Positions 9,930 through 21,291 of a stretch of DNA of 64,000 nt are shown one piece after another. Origin of the DNA: Vombatus ursinus. Its lineage: Eukaryota > Chordata > Mammalia > Diprotodontia > Vombatidae. The stretch is from the NCBI RefSeq assembly GCF_900497805.2, contig NW_020940358.1, positions 30,573,948 through 30,637,947 of the forward strand, given 5' to 3'. Made by a program: the position numbers and the translations under genes. Within the stretch, counting starts at the first letter, position 1; each line of letters opens with the position of its first letter. Below the pieces are notes generated by a model. That model had not been told where the DNA came from. It saw nothing but the letters and a program-made list of their open reading frames with translations, and ran no database searches.

Positions 9930-10335
9930 TGGTATTCTGGGCGAGCCCAGCTCCCTCTCTGTAGCGCCCCCCTCCAGTGCTTTTTGAAGGCCAGAGAGAG
10001 GTGTTAGTGTCAGAAAAATATTACAGTCATTGCTTCCCCTGAGCCCTATCCCCATCCACTGTGCTCGTGACATCACGCAGAATAGACTGCAAACAAGAAC
10101 CTCGTAGCAGTAATGAGTTGCACATGGTCCCTGAAACTGCATGCTGCCTACAAAGACAGTCTGTTGAGCTTGGTGACTAGGCTCCCCTTCCAAAATATCC
10201 CTATAAAACCAAATGGTTCTCTTAGGAATCCTGACATCTACCATCTAATCAAGTAATCTAATCATCCTCCATTTTTCCTTTCACCTCACCTTTCCTTGAC
10301 TGACCACTAGTGGGTCAGCAACTGATAAGGATAGG
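9930..10335. other. unique intronic stretch, possible regulatory DNA
   Basis: No repeat is recognised. It is locally richer in CpG than its surroundings (GGGCGAGCCC, GTAGCGCCCC) and has a TGACATCA CRE-like site near 10068. Regulatory function is inference only. Confidence 0.3.
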
Positions 10336-10339
10336 AGCT

Positions 10340-10760
10340 GGGTTGAGAGCTGGAAAGAACCTTGGAGGTCTTTGGTCCAAACTCTTAATTTTATTTATCA
10401 GGAAACTAAGCCTAGAGGGTGGGGGTGGGAATTACTTGTCCCAGGTCACACCCCCTAATAAAATGAGCTCAGATTTAGATGGAGCTTTGCAGAGGAGTTT
10501 ACATCCATTATCTCCTTTGATTTTCACAACAACCCTGTGAAGTAGCTGCTATTATCATCTCCAATTTTCAGGCGAGTCAACTGAGTCTCAGAGAGACCCA
10601 GGGTCACACAGTTAAAATATGTCAAAGGCTAGTTTTTAGCCAAGGCTTCCTGACTCCAAGATCTCTATGCACCATGTCATCATGTCTTTAGGAATTGATT
10701 AAAGTGGGATTTGAACCCAGATCCTCTGACTTCAAATTTAGTGCTCTATGGTCTCTATAT
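10340..10760 (-). mobile_element. MIR3 interrupted by MIR
   Basis: MIR3 pieces at 10340-10450 and 10700-10760 (TTTGAACCCAGATCCTCTGA) flank a minus-strand MIR at 10455-10680 (TTTGATTTTCACAACAACCC, AGAGAGACCCAGGGTCACAC). Confidence 0.65.
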
Positions 10761-11077
10761 ATATCTCAGCCATTTGCCACCAGACATTTCTATTCTTCTC
10801 TTCCCTCCCCTGCTTTCCTTTTCTACTTTTACTCTTCCTTTCCACTTTTCCCTTCTCCCTTGCCTCTGCTTTGATTTGCTAAAAGAATCCAAAAAATTTG
10901 TTGGGCCTTCTGGAAAGACTCAGAGCTAACAAGATCTGAGATGAATCTGTCCTTGAGGATGGGACTTGGTAAAAGTCTAGGATAAGAGTGTCCTGGCTTT
11001 TTAAAAATTTTTGAGCAAATGAGATCATCTCAGGGAGAGGGGGAAGATGTTCTTGTGGAGATGGAAACTGACATTAA

Positions 11078-11200
11078 GAGGGATAGCATAGTATAGTTGA
11101 TATAGAGTGCTTGACTTGGTGTCAGGCAGGCCTGGATTCAAATTATACCTCTAACACTTACTAGCTGTGGAGCTGTGGGCAAACAATTTAACCCTTGTGA
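11078..11200 (+). mobile_element. CORE-SINE 5' half
   Basis: Head 'GATAGCATAGTATAG..AGAGTGCTTGACTTGG', then 'ACACTTACTAGCTGTGGAGC'. It lacks its 3' part. Confidence 0.7.
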
Positions 11201-11864
11201 GATCTAGGCACTACTATAAGACTTTTATACTAAATTATAGATAGGCTGGGATCTGCCATGATGGAGGGACCTCCCAGAAAGCTACAAGCATAGATCTGTG
11301 ACCTACTGGTTGACAGTCAATTGGAGAGCAAGGATGGGGACATCCTTGAGAGAGCCAACTGCTCTTGCCTCATTTCTTGGAACGCCAGTAAACTTTGGGT
11401 GATAGGATTTGGGGGCCCAAAAATGGGAAATGTGGTGGCAGCCTCAACCAGCTTAGAGATCTACCACACTAAGGCTCCACGATCCACCTATTGGGGCCTG
11501 CTGGTCTAGGACCTTAAAACTGTACTAAGGTTTTTTAGGATATCTTGTATTTCAATGTATTTCAATGAGCGTTTTCTCCCCTTTTCCCTGCTTGAGGGGA
11601 ACTGAGTGTTTGTAGACACCACTAGAGGGCAGGATTCCTCCCAGAGGTGGAGCCATAGAGCCCAGGGAAATCTAACAAAGTCTTTCAGCTCAGTTTCTCC
11701 TGAGCATTTTATATAAAAATACATTCACAGAAGAACCTTTGATTCATTGTGTATCTGTCCTTTTCTTCCCACCTGAATGGGGAGATATGAATGCAGTTTC
11801 CTGAAGTTTGAGGCCTTGCTGTGGTTTGCTTGTACTAGGGACAAAGCATCTCGGTAATGAGTTA
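11200..11864. other. unique intronic stretch
   Basis: No repeat or exon recognised. It includes the CTCF-type motif listed separately. Confidence 0.35.
11619..11632 (+). promoter_or_regulatory. CTCF-type motif
   Basis: CCACTAGAGGGCAG matches the CTCF core consensus CCASYAGRKGGCRS at all 14 positions. It lies in apparently non-repetitive sequence. A motif match alone does not prove binding. Confidence 0.4.
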
Positions 11865-12460
11865 GCAATCAATCAATCAATCATCAAGCACTATTAACCA
11901 TCTACTCTGTGCCACAAACTGTGCTAGGGATATATATTGCAGGGAGAGCAAGGAAGAATCCAGAGGAAAAAGCTCTAGCTCTCTTAAGGAGTGTCCCCTC
12001 AAGGACTGACACAGTGGGACACTCATCTTCTCCCCCCTTGTCCAAGGTCCTGATTCCCAGGTCAGCTCTCCAACCTCCCAATCTATTCTACAACTAGAAT
12101 GAATGAACGAAAAAGTGTTTATTAGGCATTTACTATTGTGCCAGGCACTGTACTAAGTTCTAGAGATACAAATACAAAAAGAGAGACTGTCCCTATCCTC
12201 AAAGAGCTTACATTCTACCAAAGAAGATAGCACATATAAGAGAGGGAAGGCCAGGGAAGGGAGTTTTGGTCTGGAAAGTCCAAGGATGGTGCAGAGTTGA
12301 TGCATAAGACAAGTAATTGACATGCCCTGTCTAGAAGGGAAAGCACTATTGATTTGATTGTTGGGTCCAGAGCCAAAGATGGAAAAGGGAATGGAATGTT
12401 GGAGTGGTAAGGGATATACGTGCTTGTAGGCAGATTGCCAGTTGGCCTGGGTGGATGGCT
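11865..12460 (-). mobile_element. L2 LINE 3' ends (two pieces)
   Basis: An (AATC)n-headed tip at 11865-11950 and a longer copy from 12095 (TGTTTATTAGGCATTTACT, AAAGAGCTTACATTCTACC), with 3' ORF2-like sequence to about 12460. Confidence 0.7.
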
Positions 12461-12461
12461 G

Positions 12462-12730
12462 AATGGTTGTGGTTGTAGTTTGTCCTTCATTCTTGAAGAG
12501 GACCATGACATCAGGGAGATAATGACATGACTTGCAATTGACTTTGATTTGAGTTAGGGGCTCCTCCAGAGCCATTTGGGTCCAGTGAACAGATATCAAA
12601 CAGGATAACTGGAGATGGCACAGGATACAGTGGGAGACTTTGGCTCTTTTATGCTAAGGTCTTTCCAGGTTCTCACTTTGAGTGAGGCAATGACCATTCA
12701 GTGAACAGGCCTCTTTAAGAAGTGAGTCAA
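12462..12730 (-). mobile_element. RTE-like (AAC)-tailed repeat, minus copy
   Basis: 'GTAGTTTGTCCTTCATTCTT', 'GAGGACCATGACATCAGGGA' and 'CCAGAGCCATTTGGGTCCAG' are shared in reverse with the plus copy at 59766-60090 and the short copy at 51776-51868. Confidence 0.7.
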
Positions 12731-14549
12731 GGGATGGCCCCTTTAATAATAATAATAACGAAAAAAAAATCAAACTAGGAGGGGAAGACCCTCAGGGTTG
12801 CTGACCAAAAGAGAAACAGTTACTATTTACATTCACTCTGAGTCAGGAGGGCCCCCCAAAAAAACCATTAAGTGGTGCTTGGGCAGAGACCTATTGTTGT
12901 CCAACCCATGAGATCCAGAAGGAATTGGGTTTAAGGCTTGGACTTTGAGAAAGAAATATAGCTAGCAAACCTCAAGTTAACTAGGTAGCTTTTGGTCATC
13001 AAAATTTACCCTCCTTTGGGCAGAACACCCTCAGGTAAGGGCAAAGGAGGAGAGGAGAGGACGAACTGAGTTGCCTGACTGGAATTGGCCAGCTGGGTCA
13101 CCATTCAGGCAGCTCAGACTACTCACAGGTTGTGGTTTGTCCATAAAGGTAAAGCCTGGTCTGAAGTCTGGAGTCTTTTAGATGTAGGGGGCTAGTTTGC
13201 ATATAAACACAGTCACAAATCAAGAAAGTAGAGCTAATAGCAGGAGTTCCAAAGATTAGTGCATTAAATTTTCCAGGGTCTGGAAGCATGCCTTCTGTAG
13301 ATCCAGGGTATAGACCTCCAGGTCTAAAATTGAGTGTTCTGGTCTAGGTGGAGGAGAAGGAGGGTTATGTCAGAAGGTAGATTTCAAAATGGTCATGGGG
13401 TAAATAGATGGACATTTTGTATTACTGTATCTTAGAGAATAATTGCTCTTCTCCTATTCTAGGAAGACATCATGGAGAAGGTGGGCTTTGAGAACTTTCA
13501 ATGAACACAGGGATGTGAGTGGTGGTTGAACATTAGGAGGGTATTATGAGGCATAGCACCTATCTTGGCTCCATCTTTATTACCACCAATTACCACCAAT
13601 TTTATCTGTTGATAAAAGAGAAGGAAAGATTTTTCTACTCAAAGACCATGTCCTTTGGTTCATTCATTCCCTCATTCATTCTTTCAGAATTTATTGAACA
13701 CTTCTTCATGGTAGCCCTGTGAGTAAACAAAGATGTTTAAGTTGCAGCCCTTGACCTCTTGGACCTTACTGTAGAGTTGTTCCCTATCAATTCTTTCCAT
13801 TACTTGCTCCCAGGTCTCCCACACTGTCCATTCAGCCCAGTATACACAGGCAGCTCAAGTGCATGTTTCAACTTTACTACAAAGTCAGGGAATTTGGGGG
13901 ACAAACTATCCACAGCCTAGGTAAGACACTATTACAACCTCACAGTTGCTTAGAGCATTAAACTATCATTCCTCCTGGGCCTACTGCCCCTTCTGTTGTC
14001 ACCCACACCGTCATTCCTCTTTATGTCACAGGTCTTTCCATTTGGCTTCTGACCTTTACTTGGGGGTTACAGTTTTGTGTCTTCACCCTAGCTCTGTTGT
14101 AAAGTTCCAGATCAAGCTTTGGGCTTCAGTCTTTATTTTGGTCTCTGGAGGAGTCTGGTCTGTCCCCATTTGGGCCTCAACTACATAAACTGACCAGTTC
14201 TTCTATTATCCCCCTAGTTTAGGTCCTAGGGAAAAAAAAGAATGAAGAATGCCTAGTTCTAGGGACATGGTCTCTGAGTGAAGGAATTTTCCTTTTCTTT
14301 TTGCCCCTGAGTGGTGAGAGAAAAGAGTGAAGTTGTGATCTACCATCAGTGAGATGAGATGATACTCATCTTCCTGTCACTTACCTCTCTCTGCTCACTG
14401 AAAGTTCTCCGAACATAGGAAAGTCTCCTCCGCCTGATCTTCAGCATAGGCTCCCTAGAGGCTGTCCCTCCTCCACTTTCTTGGATTAGGCATCATTGGG
14501 GGTTCCCCTGTCCTATTTCTATCCTGGTTACTTTTTAACCTCTCCTCTT
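12731..14549. other. mostly unassigned intronic sequence
   Basis: A small L2 tip lies near 13650-13700. Otherwise I recognise no repeat or exon. Short open frames here lack splice context and similarity I can name. Confidence 0.35.
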
Positions 14550-14552
14550 ATT

Positions 14553-14800
14553 GTTGGTTAGTTGTTTTCAGTCATATCCTACTCTTTGTGACCCCATTTG
14601 GGGTTTTCTTGGCAAAAATACTGGAGTGGTTTGCCATTTCCTTCTCTAGCTCATTTTACAGATGAGGAAATTGAGGCAAACAAGATTAAGTGACTTGCCA
14701 AGGGTCACACAAGCTAGTAAATGACTGAGGTCAGATTTGAACTTAGGTCTTCCTGATTCCAGGCCAGATACTCTACCCACTGAACCACCTAGCTGTACCT
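14553..14800 (-). mobile_element. MAR1-type tRNA-RTE SINE
   Basis: 'GTTGTTTTCAGTCATATCCT', 'GGAGTGGTTTGCCATTTCCT' and the reversed head ending CACTGAACCACCTAGCTG. Confidence 0.88.
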
Positions 14801-14805
14801 CTTTT

Positions 14806-15000
14806 CTTAAAGGATCATAGATTTAGAGTTGAAATTTCAGAGGTCACCTAGTGCAACATTTTCATTTTACAGATGAAGACACTGAGAACCAAAGTGGCTA
14901 AGTGACTCACCATGGTGACACAGATAGTGTCAGTGGTAGGATTTGAACCCAGGTCCTTTGACTCCAGAGTCAGTGTTCTTTCCATCACACCATCCTGCCT
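14806..15000 (-). mobile_element. MIR3/THER2 CORE-SINE
   Basis: 'GGATCATAGATTTAGAGTTG', 'TTTTACAGATGAAGACACTG' and 'GGATTTGAACCCAGGTCCTT', near full length. Confidence 0.88.
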
Positions 15001-15179
15001 CCTCACTCCTCCATTTCTCTGTGTATTCACCTGGGCCAGCTGAACCTTTTGTCCCCTGAACTTGATCATCATATATCCCTCTCTTACCTGGATCCCTGTT
15101 AGATACTTCCTGGTCCAAGTTTCTCAAGGGGGTAATGATACAGCATTATCAATTAGTGATCAGTCATCAATTAACAAAC

Positions 15180-15455
15180 CACCACTTTAGGGGTATGTTG
15201 GTACATGTTAAATAATGAGCTCTCCAAAAATACAGGATACACTTTTAAAGTTTAATCTGCATTATTCTCATTTTGTCCATCACTTCCTTAAGTCCAGACA
15301 ATCAACAGAACAATAAATCAAGTCCTGGTTTGTAGCATTTGCTGATTCTGGAGGTGTAACAGACCCACTCTGAAGAGTGTGCTGAAGCTGGCTCATACCT
15401 ATTCAAGGTACTAATTATTAAATTTTCAGCATGAGTGTTTCCACCTCAGAAATAA
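15180..15455 (-). repeat. unnamed dispersed repeat, copy 1
   Basis: 'ACACTTTTAAAGTTTAATCT', 'TCACTTCCTTAAGTCCAGAC' and 'AATAAATCAAGTCCTGGTTT' are shared with 44450-44700 and, in reverse, with 60285-60510. The right end turns into sequence that reads in the opposite sense (TTAAATTTTCAGC..CACCTCAGAAAT), which suggests inverted ends. Confidence 0.6.
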
Positions 15456-15655
15456 AAAAGTCCTTTACAAATACTATCCCATTTAATCCTCAGAACAGCC
15501 CTGTAAGGTAGATGCTATAATTATTCTTATTTTTCAGCTTAGGAAACCAAGGCAGACAGAAATTAAATGATTTGTCAGGGCCACATAGCAGGATTTGAAC
15601 TTGGGTCTTCCTGACTCTAAATCCGACATTCTATCCACTCAACACCACCATGTTG
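15456..15655 (-). mobile_element. MIR CORE-SINE
   Basis: 'CCATTTAATCCTCAGAACAG', 'GATTTGAACTTGGGTCTTCC' and the reversed head ending near 15650. Confidence 0.75.
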
Positions 15656-16189
15656 TCTGACTGGGGCATGCTGAGTTCAGAAATGGGAGAAGAAGGATAG
15701 AGGCAGCAAGAAGAGGCTTTCTGGGCTGGGGTTGGGTTTTCCTTACAACTTTTAGCAATCTGTTAAGGTCTGGTCCAGTCACCTTGTTCACAGTTCATTT
15801 CTAGCTCCTACTCCCTGGCCCATTTCAGGCATATTTCTCCTCAAACCCTCTCCCTCCGAGATATCCATTTGGCCACCCTATCTTCTGAGTCGTCTCAGCA
15901 TTCATGCTACCCCCAAGCCATTCAGAACTGATTGATCCAATTTCTCCCATCATGTTTTCATTGGAAATGTATCTGTCTTGAGTCTTAGTGTCTCAGAATT
16001 AGGCTCTTTGGGTCTTCCAAAGTGACTGACACTTAGCCCATATTATTTAATTAGCTAATATACTGATGGGAAAGGCTAAAAGAAGTTATCCATGAACTGA
16101 ATCTCTCTCTCTCTGAAAAAAATGAATCAAGGATTGGCTGGACTTGGGGGTCATCGTTCATCTCCATAATGTTGCATTGAGTGTCCCCC
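15656..16189. other. unassigned intronic sequence
   Basis: No feature recognised. Confidence 0.35.
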
Positions 16190-16510
16190 AAGCTTAGAAT
16201 TCATGCCCTCCTTACCTCTGCCCCTGAGAATCCCTAATTTCCTTCAAGATTCAGCCCAAATGACACCTTCTATATGAGACCTTTCCTGATCTTTCCAGTT
16301 GCTAGTGCCTTCCCCCACCCCCATCCCCAGTTGCCTTGTCTCTAGTTTGTATATACCTAGATATATGTCCATGGCAGTCTCCCTCAGATAGACCATAAGT
16401 TCTTTAAAGAAAGGACTAATTTCAATTTTATCTTCGTACCCCAGCACCTATGTGCCTGTCTGGCATATAGTAGGAACTTAATAAATGCTTCTTGATTTGT
16501 TGATTGATTT
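16190..16510 (+). mobile_element. L2 LINE 3' end
   Basis: 'TCCTTCAAGATTCAGCCCAA', 'GACCTTTCCTGATCTTTCCA' and the tail 'GGAACTTAATAAATGCTTCT' then TTGATTGATT. Confidence 0.85.
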
Positions 16511-16910
16511 GTCTCTCTTTCTCTTTCTCTACTATAGAACTAAGACACTCTCCTAAGGAGATAGTTCCGCCACCTCCCATGCCCACTCCTACAACCAGCT
16601 TCTCTGGACTACGTGTGAGCTTTTTACAGCTAGAGTTGTTGGAGATACAAAGCAAAGATAGGATGAGCTTCCAGGCAGCTTGGTCCACTGGCCTGGCTGC
16701 CTATGAGAGGGGATAGCTTTAGGCTCAGTGCATGAACTAAATCAGGACCTAAGAACAAACAATGGACCACAGTCTGAAAACACAAATGTTATAGTTCTCA
16801 CTGTGCCCCTTCCTGTCTACTTTCTACTTTCTCCCTTCTCCCTGCCCCCATTGCTGGGCATGAATCTGAATAGATCCCATCCTCTGACTAAGGAAGCCAA
16901 AGTGTATCTT
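16511..16910. other. unassigned intronic sequence
   Basis: No exon or repeat recognised. A short pyrimidine-rich start follows the L2 tail. Confidence 0.35.
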
Positions 16911-17080
16911 GGGGTCATAGAATCATAGGTTTGGGACTGAAAGGAATCTTAGATGTCATCTAGTTTAATACCCTCATTTTACAGATGAGAAAACAGGACC
17001 AAACAAGTCTGGTGATTTGTCCAAGGTCAAGATTCAAAAACTGTTGGCATTAGGTTGGCTTGGTTGGCATGCCCATTATC
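16911..17080 (-). mobile_element. MIR3/THER2 CORE-SINE
   Basis: 'GGTCATAGAATCATAGGTTT' and 'CATTTTACAGATGAGAAAAC' with a decayed head. Confidence 0.75.
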
Positions 17081-17279
17081 TTTAGACACCTTGAGACACC
17101 AGTGTAAGAGGATAGAGGAGGATTCAGCAGTTCTTGGGCATCTTTACCTATGGCTATTGGGTATGTGCCTTCTGGGATAGATGAGTGCTCTTACACATCT
17201 TATGTGATGGGCTGTGCTGTGGTCTGCCTGAGGTCTTGAACAGAGGAATTTAGTGACCATCCTTAACTGCTCCTTTTTG

Positions 17280-17450
17280 GTCTCTGACACATTATTTCAG
17301 TTTGATGCTCAAGGCAATACTATGAAGTAGTTTGTTCAAGCATATTGATCTTCTTTTTACAAATGAGGGAGCTGAGGCTCAGACTTGCCCAAGTCCACGC
17401 TGTGAATGAGTGGTTGAAACAGGTCTTCTGACACCCAGCCTAGAACCCAC
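17280..17450 (-). mobile_element. MIR CORE-SINE
   Basis: 'GAGGGAGCTGAGGCTCAGAC' core with flanking CORE-SINE order. Diverged. Confidence 0.6.
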
Positions 17451-17829
17451 TTTGATTGCATCACCTTGTCACTCGATCATAAGGATAATTAGTCCTCCAT
17501 CTGTGGTAAAGAGTTTGAAAGTCTCATTTGCATTTCATTCTCCTAAGGAGGCATTGCTACTACCCAAAAAAAAAAAATCAGTCCATGTTTTTTGGCAGCT
17601 ATGTTAACTTCTCTTCTCTCTCTTAGTGTGGCTCCCTTCCTTGCACATATTCCTAAGTGTCTTACCAAGATAATTCATGTTATTCTTTTTTTAACTGTCT
17701 GTGAAAAAAATTTTCTTAAAAACCTTGTGGCAGACCACTTAAATTAAATTGTCAATATATATAGGGATATAAGTAGAGGGGATTAATCCTATATATTCTG
17801 CTTGTTAAGGTGACCAATTACACGTAGAT

Positions 17830-18170
17830 AATAATAGCTCAAATTTATAAAGCAATAAAGCACCTGCTCATTTGAGCTTTACAACAGCCTTGTGAGGTGG
17901 GTAATACAAGTATTATGCCCATTTGAAAAATGAGGAAACTGCGGTTTAGGAGGTTGTTTTTTTTTTTAAGCTATATCTCATTCATCTTTGTATCCCTAGC
18001 ATATATCAGGACTTAAATGATAGCATGGTGACCTTGAAGGGATCTCAGAGGCCCAGGAAAAGTGAAATGACTTATTCAAGGTCACACAGTGAGTTCAGTA
18101 GAGCCAGGTTGGCATCCAGGTTGACTATAGATTCAGCGCTCTTCTAGTCACACCTTGCTGGCATTTAATA
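17830..18170 (-). mobile_element. MIR and MIR3 pieces
   Basis: 17830-17955 has 'TTTACAACAGCCTTGTGAGG' and 'AAAATGAGGAAACTGCGG'. 18030-18170 has 'AAGGTCACACAGTGAG'. Both are old CORE-SINE fragments. Confidence 0.65.
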
Positions 18171-18394
18171 GAATAGTGCAGGGAAAGCTGGGAGTCAAGT
18201 GGAGTGACAGGAAAATCTCCATTTGGATTGGATAAAAGTTTTACAGAGAAGTTTTCATGCTAGGAGTATTTGAATATGTGCCATAACCTTGGCCTCTTAA
18301 AAAAATGAGAGAGAAAGCAGGGGTTGAAAGTAGGGAACCTGGAAAGGATAATGGAAAATTTTTTCGTACTATTGTAAGCAGACAAAGGTGTCTT

Positions 18395-18535
18395 GTGAAC
18401 AACAACTGGAATTTACACAAAGTTTAAAGACTGACAAAGGACTCTGCTCACAACCATCCTGTGCAATAGATGGTGCAGATTTTATTATTCCCATTTTACA
18501 GATGAGAATACCACTTGTGAATTTAAGTGACTCAA
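18395..18535 (-). mobile_element. MIR fragment
   Basis: 'CACAACCATCCTGTGCAATA' and 'CCCATTTTACAGATGAGAAT', followed at once by an L2 tail. Confidence 0.65.
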
Positions 18536-19690
18536 GTCAATCAACTAGTGTTTATTAAGAGCCTACTTTTGTGCCAGGCACTGTGCTAAGTACTGGGGAT
18601 ACAAAAAAAAAAAAGACAAGGAAAAAACTCCCACAATCCCTGCTCTCAAGGAACTCACCATCTAAAGAGGAAGATGACACACAAACAATTATATACTGAA
18701 GATATCCATACAGAATAAACTGGGAGTTGTCTCAGAAAGCAGTCACTAAAATTAAGGAGTAGGAGAGGCTTCTTGTAGAAGGTGGGATTTTAGCTGAGAC
18801 CTGAAGAAAGCCAGAGAAGCCTGGAGGCAGAGATGAGGAGGGACAGTATTTCAGGCATGGGGATTCTGAGTAGGCAGATGGGAGATCCCGCCAGTGTCAC
18901 TGGATCAAACTGTGTGTGTGTGTGTGTGTGTTGGGTGGTAGTATAGGGTATAAGAAGACTGGAGAGGTAGGAGTACTACACACCACTATATACCACTACA
19001 CACCACTATATACCACTTCACATCACTATTTACCACTTTATACTGCTACACACTACTTCATACTACCACACACTACTTCACACCACTAGGCACCACTTCA
19101 CACTACTATTCACCATTTCACACCATGAGTTTAGAAGGGCTTTGAATGCTAAACAGAGAATTTTATATTTGATCCTAGAAGTGATAGGGAGCCACTAGAG
19201 TTTATTGAGTAGGGAGGAAACATGGTCAGACCTGAATTTTAGGAAGATTATTTTGATATAGTAGAGTGATATAGTGGGCTGGAATGAGGAGGAACTTGAG
19301 GCAGGGAGACCACCATGCAGGCTGTTGCAATAGTCCAGGCATGAGGTGATGAGGGCCTATACCAGAGTGGTGTCAGTGTCAGAGGAGAGAAGGGGACGAT
19401 GTTGTAAAGGTAGTAATGACAAGACTTGGCAACTGATTGGGGTGGGGGGGATAGGAGGGAGTGAGGAGTCAAGGAGGACAGCTGGGTTGCAAGCCTATGT
19501 GACTGGGAAGATGGTGGTACCCTCTACAGTAATGGGCACGTTAGGAAGAAAGGTGAGTTTGGGGAAAAAAATGAGTTCAGTCTTGGCCATGTTGAATTTA
19601 AACAGAAGATCCAGTTTGAGATGTCTAAAAGGCAGTTGGAGATGTGAGACTGGAGGTCAGGGAGACACTTGCTGAGTTGTACATAGCTGC
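18536..19690 (-). mobile_element. L2 LINE interrupted by a minisatellite
   Basis: L2 tail 'GTTTATTAAGAGCCTACTTT', 'AGGAACTCACCATCTAAAGA', then ORF2 end and RT-side sequence to 'AGTTGGAGATGTGAGACTGG'. A (GT)n run at 18911-18932 and a 10-bp minisatellite at 18974-19126 lie inside, and the L2 resumes after the array at 'AGAAGGGCTTTGAATGCTAA'. Confidence 0.8.
18974..19126. repeat. 10-bp minisatellite, block 1
   Basis: Degenerate units such as CACCACTATA and TACCACTTCA repeat every 10 bases for about 150 bp inside an L2. Confidence 0.85.
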
Positions 19691-19754
19691 TAAATGTTTA
19701 CAGCAGGATTTGAGTCCAGTTGTCATGATTCCGTGTTAAATTATTTTTCCAATA

Positions 19755-20252
19755 CTCTACATAGCACTCCATACCACCATGTGCTACTTCACACTGCTAC
19801 ACACCACTTTATATCATTTTACACTACTGCATACCAGTACATACTTCTACACATCACTATGCGCCATTTTACACTATTAAGTACTACTTCCCACTGTTAC
19901 ACACCACACCCACCTCAACACACAAATATATACCACTTCACATGACTATATCACTTCACAGCATTATGTAATATTTCACACTACAACATACCACTACATA
20001 CCACTTCACACCATTATATTCAACTTCACACTACTTCATACCACTATATACCGCTTCACAGCACTATATACCACTTCATAGAAGTACATATCACTTCACA
20101 CCACCACAAGCCACATCACACCATTATACACTACTTCACACCGCTACGTGCCATTTCATACCACTATGCCACTTTACAGAACTACATACCATTACGTACC
20201 ACTTTATACCACTATATACTACTTCACACTACCTCTATACCTCACTGCACAG
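19755..20252. repeat. 10-bp minisatellite, block 2
   Basis: About 50 units of the same motif as block 1 (CCACTATATA alternating with CCACTTCACA, so a 20-bp higher order is often visible). It lies between two L2 copies. Confidence 0.9.
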
Positions 20253-20283
20253 TATTGAACTAGACTATACTGCCTCTCAGAAA

Positions 20284-20960
20284 GACAGTCAATCAGCAAG
20301 CATTCATTAAGTGCCTACTATATTCCAGACACTATGCCAGGTCCTCAGATACAAAGCAAAAAGTCAAACAGTCTCTGCCCTCAAGGAGTTTACATTCTAT
20401 TGGGGAAGACAACAGGTATGTACATAGATATATAGAAATGCTGCATAAAAGAAATACAAGGTCTTTTTGTGGGTGAGGCACTGGTAGTTAGGAGAATCAG
20501 GAAAGGCCTCATCCAAGAGGTGGCACTGGAGCTGAACTCTGAAGGAAAGAAGGGATTCTAATCGGCAGAAGGAAGGAGAGAGAACATTCCAGACAAGGAG
20601 GTCCATCTGCGCCAAGCCAGGGAGACGGGACATGGAATGGTGTGGGAGGAACTGCTAGAGGGCCAGTTTGGCAGCACCACCGAGTGCAGGAAGGACAGTG
20701 ATGTATGGGATAAACCTGGAAAGGTTTGGAGGAGCTAGGTTGTAAAGGACTTTAAATGCCAAATAGTAAAGAAAAACTTCCTGCAAGGGCTGTTGGTTCA
20801 AAGTCAGATAGAAGGCCTGGAGTCTCAGACAAACGCCCTGAAAGCCTGGGACACCAAGAAAAGCGCAGGGTGAATTAGAAAGATGTGTTCTCCTCAAGCC
20901 TCAGGGAGAAACCATGGTTAGACCAAGCAGCAATTGGTAGTAATTGAGGTTTAGGGAGAG
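20284..20960 (-). mobile_element. L2 LINE 3' part
   Basis: 'AGCAAGCATTCATTAAGTGC', 'CCTCAAGGAGTTTACATTCT' and then ORF2 end sequence (minus-strand peptide AFKVLYNLAPPNLSRFI resembles the L2 C-terminus). Confidence 0.85.
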
Positions 20961-21291
20961 TGGTAGTCATATAGTGCTCCAAACCACAAATCCTGTGTAA
21001 GCCCTATATAAATGCTAATTTATTGATGACATTCCATAATGGCAATGCTTGGCTATTTAATAGAGTGCTATTTTTTTTTTAATTTTTAAGAAGACATAAT
21101 TACACCTGGTCTACGTCTCTTCACTAACTAATTCTACAGGTAACCCTGACCTATTCAGACCACAAGGCCACAACCAAGCCACCACCAACCATCTAGCGGC
21201 AGCTTGTCTTAACTGTGAGCAAAGTACTTGGGGGACATGGAGTAGCTTCTGAGGAGGAATTAGTCTGGCAACCCCAAACCTTCCAATGACT
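20961..21291. other. unassigned intronic sequence
   Basis: No feature recognised. Confidence 0.35.

Noticed and set aside
9960-9985. Second CTCF-like site (reverse of GCGCCCCCCTCC)
   Set aside because: Spacing between the AG and GGC parts does not fit the consensus.
9816-10244. 142-residue minus-strand frame with a poly-Leu run
   Set aside because: The Leu run is the (GAG)n repeat in reverse. No domain recognised.
19694-19945. Open frame rich in His, Thr and Tyr, and the possibility of a CRISPR array in the same tract
   Set aside because: It is the 10-bp minisatellite. Units are short and degenerate with no spacers, and this is a mammalian nuclear genome.
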